A stretch of DNA of 7,238 nucleotides, from the NCBI GenBank assembly GCA_022566235.1, contig JADFJI010000107.1, positions 1 through 7,238 on the forward strand, given 5' to 3'. Under the pieces are notes generated by a model, which had not been told where the DNA came from, made no database searches, and was given only the letters and a program-made list of their open reading frames with translations. Shown piece by piece: positions 1-3,936 of the stretch (position 1 is the first letter of the stretch; every line of letters begins with the position of its first letter). The stretch is from Chloroflexota bacterium. Its GTDB lineage: Bacteria > Chloroflexota > Dehalococcoidia > Plut-88900. The position numbers and the translations under genes were made by a program.

Positions 1-994
1 ACCAAAGGAAAGGAAATTGTTGCGACCAAATTTCATTGATATTCTGGCGGGCATCCTCGATGAACTCCGGCCGAATCAGCGATTGATGCAAAGGTCCGCG
101 TCCGAAAAGGCTCAGCCTGAAAATGACTGATCGTCCAACCGTCGCAGCCTGTTGGTCAGATACAAGTTTGTCCATGGCGTCCAATAGTGACTGCTCAGAC
201 TCCAATTCACTGATTTCCAAGGACAGGGTCTCCCACCGTACGCTGTCCATAGGCCGGAATTCCAGTGTCATTTTTTTGGAATCGTCGACCTCCACCAAAT
301 AAACTCCTCGCGCGCCGGGTTCATTCTGATGGCGGCCTTGGGGGTTGCCGGGATAGACCACCACGGGGTTTTCCTGGCGAAGGATTTGACGGGTATGGAC
401 ATGTCCCAATGCCCAGTAATCGACACCCACCTGTTCTAAATCAGAGAGAGTGCAAGGAGCGTAGGTGTCGTGTCCGGTATCTGTTCCAACATTTGCATGA
501 AGCAGACCAATATTGAACGGACCTTGGTTCACGTGATCGAATTTGGGCACGAGATTATCACGAACTTCCCGTTGCGGGTAACTGATCCCGTAAACCATCG
601 CTCGGTCGGGTTCTTTTGAAAACACAGGTACTCCCGAAACTTCAGGACCGAATCGGTGGCATCCCGCTGGATACGCTAACTGGGCTTCCCATCCATCGAG
701 GGGGTCGTGGTTTCCGTGACAGATGAATGACCGAATGCCTGATGCCTCTAGTTTGTTTAAGCCTTCAACGAACCTTAGTTGGGCCTTTAGACTTCGGTCG
801 GCGCCGTCAAAAATGTCGCCAGCGACGAACAAAGCATCCACCTGTTCTTGGAGGCACAGATTTATGATATTGTCGTACGCTTCGAATGTCGCGTTGTAAA
901 TGGATTTCGCAATCGCTGGAGCTACGTCGAAGAGGCCCTTAAAAGGACTATCCAAATGAAGGTCGGCGCAGTGAACAAACTTTATTAAGGTCAT
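1..994 (-). CDS. DNA repair exonuclease, SbcD/Mre11-type metallophosphoesterase (YhaO-like), 3' end cut by window
   Basis: The frame is open from ATG at 994 down to base 1, giving 331 full codons without a stop; the C-terminus lies outside. All calcineurin-like phosphoesterase signatures of the SbcD/Mre11 nuclease family are visible: DLHLD at residues 11-15 (Asp11, His13), GDIFDG at 59-64 (Asp60), GNHD at 94-97, LLHAN at 164-168 (His166) and GHVH at 197-200. These residues bind two catalytic metals (Mn2+ in the family). The enzyme should be a cytoplasmic DNA nuclease acting in end processing; family members usually pair with an SMC-like ATPase (SbcC, Rad50, YhaN), which could lie beyond the left edge. 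The residues after about 240 resemble the C-terminal part of YhaO-type proteins. The start is supported by TGGAAG six bases upstream and by the standard distance to the first metal motif. The gene is lower in GC than its neighbours. The family is certain; the exact DNA substrate is not. Confidence 0.9.
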   Translation of the reverse strand, partial: MTLIKFVHCADLHLDSPFKGLFDVAPAIAKSIYNATFEAYDNIINLCLQEQVDALFVAGDIFDGADRSLKAQLRFVEGLNKLEASGIRSFICHGNHDPLDGWEAQLAYPAGCHRFGPEVSGVPVFSKEPDRAMVYGISYPQREVRDNLVPKFDHVNQGPFNIGLLHANVGTDTGHDTYAPCTLSDLEQVGVDYWALGHVHTRQILRQENPVVVYPGNPQGRHQNEPGARGVYLVEVDDSKKMTLEFRPMDSVRWETLSLEISELESEQSLLDAMDKLVSDQQAATVGRSVIFRLSLFGRGPLHQSLIRPEFIEDARQNINEIWSQQFPFLW

Positions 995-1023
995 TGAAAA
1001 CTTCCACGACGAGTATGTCGTTA

Positions 1024-1048
1024 ACGGATTGACCCGGATTCAATCCGT
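1024..1048. repeat. Perfect 9-bp inverted repeat upstream of the nuclease gene
   Basis: ACGGATTGA (1024-1032) and TCAATCCGT (1040-1048) are exact reverse complements separated by seven bases. The centre is about 40 bases upstream of the nuclease start codon, in its 5' leader if the upstream promoter is right. It could be an operator for a dimeric regulator or an mRNA hairpin. No run of T on the minus strand follows it, so it is not an obvious terminator. The repeat is directly seen; the role is inferred. Confidence 0.5.
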
Positions 1049-1109
1049 ATTTCAATAAGGAACAAGACCGCACCGGTTAATTGAATTACCTATTTTGGAT
1101 GGCTTAGAG

Positions 1110-1137
1110 AGTATATCACTGAGCAGTAGGTTCAAAT
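1110..1137 (-). promoter_or_regulatory. Weak candidate promoter for the nuclease gene
   Basis: Read on the minus strand, TATACT (1115-1110) is a fair -10 hexamer and lies in the string TGATATACT, which resembles an extended -10. The -35 is poor: ATTTGA (1137-1132) gives a 16-base spacer, while the better hexamer TTGAAC (1135-1130) gives only 14. Transcription would start near 1103, leaving a leader of roughly 110 bases that includes the inverted repeat. Confidence 0.3.
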
Positions 1138-1184
1138 TGAGTCCGGTGGGAAGACATAGCAATTATCGACGAACTCCTTCCAGT

Positions 1185-1214
1185 TTGACACCCAATTTTT
1201 ACGCCCCCTATGAT
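1185..1214 (+). promoter_or_regulatory. Sigma70-type promoter for the YqeY-domain gene
   Basis: A consensus -35 TTGACA (1185-1190) and a near-consensus -10 TATGAT (1209-1214) are separated by 18 bases. Transcription should start near 1221, giving a leader of about 105 bases before the ATG at 1326. It probably also serves purQ, since no equally good promoter was found between the two genes. Confidence 0.65.
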
Positions 1215-1220
1215 CTACGC

Positions 1221-1299
1221 GCCCCGCCGAAGGGGTAGAATGGGGATGCGGCCCATCGGCCCCAATCAAGCCTGACCTTATCAATCGTAATCGTCAGGC
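1221..1299 (+). promoter_or_regulatory. Structured 5' leader with three stem-loops ahead of the YqeY-domain gene
   Basis: Three consecutive potential hairpins follow the predicted transcription start. CCCC (1222-1225) pairs with GGGG (1232-1235) over a six-base loop. TGGGGATG (1241-1248) can pair with CAT (1254-1256) and CCCCA (1260-1264) around a three-base bulge. GCCTGAC (1270-1276) pairs perfectly with GTCAGGC (1293-1299) over 16 bases. No known riboswitch class was recognised. None is followed by a T run, so a termination role is not evident; effects on translation or mRNA stability are possible. Confidence 0.35.
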
Positions 1300-1325
1300 A
1301 AGAACGACAGGAACAGATTTTCGCC

Positions 1326-1772
1326 ATGGCCCTCAGAGACAAGCTGGAAGAAGACATCAAAGAATCGATGCGCAACCGCGACCAGGCACGCTTGGACGCC
1401 CTGCGTTTCCTTAAATTCGCCGTTCAAGCAGTCGAGAAGGAACAGAAGAAGGAATTGGACGACGCCGGAATGATCGAAGTGGCCACCAAGCAGGCCAGCG
1501 ACCGCCGCGACAGTATCAGGGCGTTCGAGGAAGGCGGGCGGGATGCCATGGCCGCCAAGGAGTCGGCGGAACTCGTGGTCCTGGAAGAATTCCTTCCGCC
1601 CCAGATGTCTTCTGAGGAGTTGGTCCAGATGATAAAGGACACTGCCGCCGAGGTCGGCGCGGCTTCTCCCCAGGACAAGGGCAAACTCATGGGCAAACTC
1701 ATGCCCCAGGTGCGCGGCAAGGCCGAGGGTGCCGAGGTCAACAAGATAGTTACCGAGCTTCTGAGCGAGTGA
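1326..1772 (+). CDS. GatB/YqeY domain-containing protein
   Basis: The 148-residue product has the usual length of stand-alone YqeY proteins. Family features are visible: an N-terminal helical segment ending in RLDALRFLK (22-30), the charged helix around EKEQKKELDD (37-46), RRDSIRAFEEGGRDAM (60-75), LEEFLPPQMS (86-95) and the C-terminal stretch with MGKLMPQVRGKAEG (122-135) and VNKIVTELL (138-146). The domain is related to the C-terminal, tRNA-contacting part of the GatB amidotransferase subunit, so tRNA or aminoacyl-tRNA interaction is suspected, but no firm function is known. The protein should be soluble and cytoplasmic. The ATG is chosen because the family begins with this kind of short basic-acidic helix; AGGAA lies about 12 bases upstream, a weak, distant ribosome binding site. 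In many bacteria yqeY follows rpsU; here it stands upstream of purQ with a 103-base gap. Confidence 0.92.
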   Translation: MALRDKLEEDIKESMRNRDQARLDALRFLKFAVQAVEKEQKKELDDAGMIEVATKQASDRRDSIRAFEEGGRDAMAAKESAELVVLEEFLPPQMSSEELVQMIKDTAAEVGAASPQDKGKLMGKLMPQVRGKAEGAEVNKIVTELLSE

Positions 1773-1816
1773 CTGCACACGGTATTCCCGGGATACTTTG
1801 TGATACGATGTCCTGG

Positions 1817-1855
1817 GTAGGCTGTGCCCGCCTACGGATGGTGGGCTCTCTTTTT
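1817..1855 (+). promoter_or_regulatory. Hairpin plus downstream T run in the yqeY-purQ gap
   Basis: GTAGGC (1817-1822) and GCCTAC (1830-1835) form a perfect 6-bp stem with a seven-base loop. TTTTT follows about 15 bases later, too far for a standard intrinsic terminator. It lies in the 103-base leader directly before purQ, so attenuation or an RNA stability element is conceivable. Only the inverted repeat itself is certain. Confidence 0.3.
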
Positions 1856-1875
1856 GTCTGAGGTGAAGACTGGCG

Positions 1876-2556
1876 ATGCGTTTCGGGATCGTCGTATTTC
1901 CGGGGACGTGGAGTGATGGCGACTGCTACCACGCCGTCACAGAGGTGATGGGACAGGAGGCCAGCTACGTCTGGCACAAGGATACAGACCTCTCCTCCTA
2001 CGATTGCCTCTTGCTGCCCGGAGGGTTCTCCTATGGCGACTACCTCCGGTGCGGGGCCATCGCCAGGTTCTCGCCGGTTATGGGCGCCATCGAAGGGTTC
2101 GTTAAACGCGGTGGGCTTGTCATAGGCATCTGCAACGGCTTCCAGATTTTATGCGAGGCCGGACTTCTTCCGGGAGTCCTGATGAGGAATGACAGCCTCC
2201 AGTTTCGATGTAGCTGGGTCAACGTACGGGTCGAGAACAGATCCACGCCATTCACCCGGGCCTGTAGGCCCGGGCAGGTCATCCGCATCCCGATAGCCCA
2301 CGGCGAGGGACGCTACTACGCTAGTGAGGACACCATTAACGAGCTGGAGGAGGAGGGCCGGATAGTTTTAAGATACTGCACCGAAGACTCCCAGGTCACC
2401 CCGGAATCCAACCCAAACGGGTCCCTGAACGGCATCGCCGGGATCGTGAACCGGGAAGGAAACGTCCTGGGAATGATGCCCCACCCAGAGCGGTGCTGCG
2501 AGGACCTGCTGGGCGGTGCTGATGGCAGGTATATCTTTCAGTCCATCCTGGCATGA
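1876..2556 (+). CDS. purQ: Phosphoribosylformylglycinamidine synthase subunit PurQ (glutaminase)
   Basis: PurQ is the class I glutamine amidotransferase subunit of FGAM synthetase; it hydrolyses glutamine and channels ammonia to PurL in step four of de novo IMP synthesis, in the cytoplasm. The 226-residue length fits stand-alone PurQ. The start MRFGIVVFPG is the family N-terminus. PGGFSYGDYLRCGAIA (48-63) is the oxyanion-hole region, GICNGFQIL (84-92) carries nucleophile Cys86, PIAHGEGRY (139-147) is typical of PurQ, and PHPER (202-206) supplies His203 and Glu205 of the triad. GAGGTGA nine bases upstream is a strong ribosome binding site that fixes the ATG. The gene lies downstream of the YqeY-domain gene and some 1.4 kb before purL, separated by a membrane protease gene. 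purS, expected with this small-subunit type, is not adjacent. A perfect GC-rich inverted repeat lies inside the coding sequence at 2255-2274 without disturbing the protein. Confidence 0.97.
   Translation: MRFGIVVFPGTWSDGDCYHAVTEVMGQEASYVWHKDTDLSSYDCLLLPGGFSYGDYLRCGAIARFSPVMGAIEGFVKRGGLVIGICNGFQILCEAGLLPGVLMRNDSLQFRCSWVNVRVENRSTPFTRACRPGQVIRIPIAHGEGRYYASEDTINELEEEGRIVLRYCTEDSQVTPESNPNGSLNGIAGIVNREGNVLGMMPHPERCCEDLLGGADGRYIFQSILA
2255..2274. repeat. Perfect 9-bp GC-rich inverted repeat inside purQ
   Basis: CCCGGGCCT (2255-2263) and AGGCCCGGG (2266-2274) are exact reverse complements separated by two bases. They encode part of the TRACRPGQ segment just before the conserved PIAHGEG block. As RNA this could form a strong stem that may slow ribosomes or polymerase, or it may be a chance product of GC-rich codons. 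The protein alignment with the family shows no insertion here as far as can be judged by eye. Confidence 0.55.
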
Positions 2557-2844
2557 TGACCCCCCCACTACCTCCACCGCCTCGTCGCGCGCCCGCTTCT
2601 CCAGGCGCCTGAACGAGACGGAGGTCTCGGCCGCTAAAGCCCTCTGACCCTGAGCACCGTGACCCATACATAGTATGTACCGATCAGATGGGAATCGGGT
2701 CCCGCTGTGAGGAGCAGTTCACTGTGGGGATAGCTTAAGGGTTGAGGCAGTTGACCCCTGGCTGCGGGTCGCCCCCGACTGAGATTTAGGGGATAATGGT
2801 CTTATTCTCTTCCCAATCACACCTCGCGGAGTCGATGCAAGAGC
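2557..2844. other. Intergenic region between purQ and the CPBP protease gene
   Basis: No complete gene is seen in these 288 bases. The region holds several dyad symmetries: palindrome CAGGCGCCTG (2602-2611), hairpin CGAGAC/GTCTCG (2614-2619 with 2624-2629, loop GGAG), TACATA-G-TATGTA (2667-2679), and GTCG/CGAC (2768-2771 with 2776-2779) nested inside CCCCT/AGGGG (2755-2759 with 2788-2792). None has a T run that would make a clear intrinsic terminator. GATAAT (2792-2797) is a possible -10 for the protease gene, but no good -35 stands at the right distance. The minus strand of about 2568-2640 reads as a short protein-like stretch but has no recognisable family. Confidence 0.5.
2667..2679. promoter_or_regulatory. 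Candidate operator: AT-rich palindrome TACATA-G-TATGTA
   Basis: A perfect 6-bp dyad with a single central base stands out as AT-rich within a GC-rich gap, about 110 bases after purQ and 165 before the CPBP protease gene. The shape suits a dimeric regulator binding site. No cognate regulator is in the window, so this is a weak call. Confidence 0.25.
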
Positions 2845-3681
2845 GTGAGCATACACCCCTCAGAAGCGCTGAAGCTGTGTAAGCGGTGCAGCCAGATGGC
2901 CCCGCAGTCCCACGACTACTGTTCCCGGTGCGGCAGCCGGTCCTGGGTTGCTGCCCCAAAGGGAGTCTCCCAGGCCGCCAGCCGGTCGGCCGGATATGGG
3001 GGCCAACTGGGTATAGCCCCGTGGACCGTCGGCGACCTGGCCCGAGGCATCGGGTTCTTCACTGCTCAGGCCTTGACCGTTTTCCTGCTGTTTATCCTGA
3101 CTACCCTGCTGATCGAAGACGCAAACCTGGGCCTATACGCCCTGGTGGTGACCTTCATTCTTGAGGGGGTCTTGCTGGCCACGGTTTGGATCTTCGCCGT
3201 GGCCAAGTATCAGATTAGCTGGAGGGCCTTGGGCCTGTGGAGACGGCCCAACGCGGGGGACGTCATTCTAGCAGGGAGTGTGTTCCTGGTGGGAATAGGG
3301 GTACAGGTTGGTTACCTGTCTATCCTGAAACTCATTGGTGTGGACACGGGACGGGTGACCCCCTCCACCTTCATCGAAGAGGGTGGCGTGGTGCTGGTGC
3401 TACTGTCTATCCTGGCCTTAGCAGTCGCCCCAGTAGCGGAAGAGATCTTCTTTCGAGGCTTCATTTTTGGCGGTGCTGCCACTCGGTATGGCTTTATGAA
3501 GGGGGCACTGGCCAGCGCTGCCCTATTCTCTATCGCCCACATAGAACCCCTGAAGTTCCTGCCCCTGTTCGTCTTGGGATTCCTGCTGGCATGGATATAT
3601 CATAAGACCGGAGCGCTGTGGGGTTCGATGATCGCCCATCTGCTCAACAACGCCCTGGCCCTGGTGGTGATACTGACTTGA
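2845..3681 (+). CDS. CPBP family intramembrane metalloprotease with N-terminal zinc ribbon
   Basis: The 278-residue protein begins with a small zinc ribbon, CKRC (12-15) and CSRC (26-29), followed by a linker of about 30 residues and then a polytopic membrane domain. Hydrophobic segments lie near 68-90, 97-120, 139-163, 183-198, 220-235, 238-254 and 261-277. The CPBP (CAAX protease and bacteriocin-processing, Abi) motifs are complete: AEEIFFRGF with Glu199, Glu200 and Arg204; FSIAH with Phe228 and His232; HLLNN with His265 and Asn269. Family members are membrane-embedded glutamate-dependent proteases (Rce1 type), involved in protein processing or bacteriocin self-immunity; the substrate here is unknown. 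The GTG start has only a weak ribosome binding site (GGAG 13 bases upstream), but starting at the next Met (18) would destroy the zinc ribbon. A stop at 2794-2796 precedes it in frame. The gene separates purQ from purL; no functional link to purines is evident. Confidence 0.9.
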   Translation: MSIHPSEALKLCKRCSQMAPQSHDYCSRCGSRSWVAAPKGVSQAASRSAGYGGQLGIAPWTVGDLARGIGFFTAQALTVFLLFILTTLLIEDANLGLYALVVTFILEGVLLATVWIFAVAKYQISWRALGLWRRPNAGDVILAGSVFLVGIGVQVGYLSILKLIGVDTGRVTPSTFIEEGGVVLVLLSILALAVAPVAEEIFFRGFIFGGAATRYGFMKGALASAALFSIAHIEPLKFLPLFVLGFLLAWIYHKTGALWGSMIAHLLNNALALVVILT

Positions 3682-3756
3682 GCCGTTCTGAAGGCGCCGT
3701 TTTCGCATCCAGACAAGGCGGTAGGACGTTTAACAACCTTCTCGAAAGGGGGAAGT

Positions 3757-3796
3757 GTCCCGACTCGTCCCGATTCTCGGGACTCCGCGTCGGGGC
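3757..3796. repeat. Nested hairpin built from CCCGA/TCGGG units
   Basis: GTCCCGA (3767-3773) and TCGGGAC (3777-3783) form a perfect 7-bp stem with the triloop TTC. Outside it, GTCCCGAC (3757-3764) pairs with GTCGGGGC (3789-3796) with one G-T wobble. Together they make a long bulged stem. The same core is reused in the neighbouring 28-bp palindrome, which suggests duplication of one motif. Confidence 0.6.
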
Positions 3797-3800
3797 TGGG

Positions 3801-3828
3801 GGTATGTCCCGACATGTCGGGACATACC
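3801..3828. repeat. Perfect 28-bp palindrome
   Basis: GGTATGTCCCGACA (3801-3814) is followed at once by its exact reverse complement TGTCGGGACATACC (3815-3828). With no spacer it can extrude as a cruciform or bind a symmetric protein. It lies about 105 bases upstream of the purL start, in the middle of the MITE-like element. Such GTCCCGAC/GTCGGGAC units are likely to recur elsewhere in the genome, but that cannot be tested here. Confidence 0.8.
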
Positions 3829-3837
3829 TAATTTATC

Positions 3838-3884
3838 CCCCCTTCCTGACCAGGCCTGTCCTGAGCTTGACGAAGGGAAGGGGG
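3838..3884. repeat. Inverted repeat CCCCCTTCC/GGAAGGGGG enclosing a common interspersed sequence
   Basis: CCCCCTTCC (3838-3846) and GGAAGGGGG (3876-3884) are exact reverse complements with a 29-base interior. The interior contains CAGGCCTG (3851-3858) and CTGTCCTGAGCTTGACGAAG (3856-3875). From memory, close variants of the latter occur as interspersed intergenic repeats in many environmental bacterial genomes; this recollection was not checked. It forms the right half of the MITE-like element. Confidence 0.6.
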
Positions 3885-3921
3885 CCAGGGGGATGGTCGA
3901 AACTGTTATTAAACGCTCTCC

Positions 3922-3936
3922 AAGGCGGTATACTTG
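3922..3936 (+). promoter_or_regulatory. Ribosome binding site deciding the purL start (TTG at 3934)
   Basis: AAGGCGG (3922-3928) differs from AAGGAGG at one base and lies five bases before TTG at 3934. The alternative ATG at 3946 has no good purine-rich site at normal distance (this one would be 17 bases away). The site sits inside the right copy of the 10-bp direct repeat flanking the palindromic element. TATACT (3929-3934) could be read as a -10 hexamer, but transcription would then start at about the second candidate start codon, so a promoter role is less likely. Confidence 0.45.

Larger units (their letters stand above)
995..1325. other. Divergent intergenic region between the nuclease and YqeY genes
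   Basis: This 331-base stretch has no convincing coding frame. It holds the 5' ends of two divergent transcripts. The left part carries the nuclease ribosome binding site, a perfect inverted repeat and a weak leftward promoter candidate. The right part carries a good rightward promoter and several stem-loops in the presumed leader of the YqeY-domain gene. The left two thirds are AT-rich like the nuclease gene, and the composition turns GC-rich at about 1200. Confidence 0.7.
3714..3930. mobile_element. MITE-like palindromic element between the CPBP gene and purL
   Basis: The 10-bp direct repeat CAAGGCGGTA occurs at 3714-3723 and again at 3921-3930. Just inside it lie imperfect terminal inverted repeats: CGTTTAACAACCTTCTCGA (3727-3745) and, reversed, TCGAAACTGTTATTAAACG (3897-3915), matching at 15 of 19 positions. 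If the direct repeats are a target duplication, the element is about 197 bp (3724-3920). Its interior is packed with palindromes and contains no believable gene. This arrangement is what a non-autonomous miniature element or a composite REP-like repeat looks like. The small open frames across it are artefacts of the repeats. No transposase is present in the window. The repeats are seen directly; mobility is inferred. Confidence 0.55.

Noticed and set aside
265..516. Plus-strand 83-codon open frame opposite the nuclease
   Set aside because: The minus strand encodes conserved nuclease motifs across this span, so this frame is a shadow.
1680..1703. Exact 12-bp tandem repeat GGCAAACTCATG in the YqeY-domain gene
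   Set aside because: It encodes GKLMGKLM, which matches the usual MGKxMGxLMP pattern of the family, so it is not an expansion.
1281..1778. Minus-strand open frame opposite the YqeY-domain gene
   Set aside because: The plus-strand protein matches the YqeY family along its full length; the antisense frame has no family and no ribosome binding site.
1785..1799. Near-palindrome around CCCGGG just after the YqeY stop, as terminator
   Set aside because: The centre leaves no room for a loop and no T run follows; cannot form a normal terminator hairpin.
2568..2667. Short protein-like minus-strand stretch after purQ (RRLEKRARDEAVEVV), possible gene remnant
   Set aside because: Too short, no recognised family, and the open frame simply runs on into antisense purQ; a translated search would be needed.
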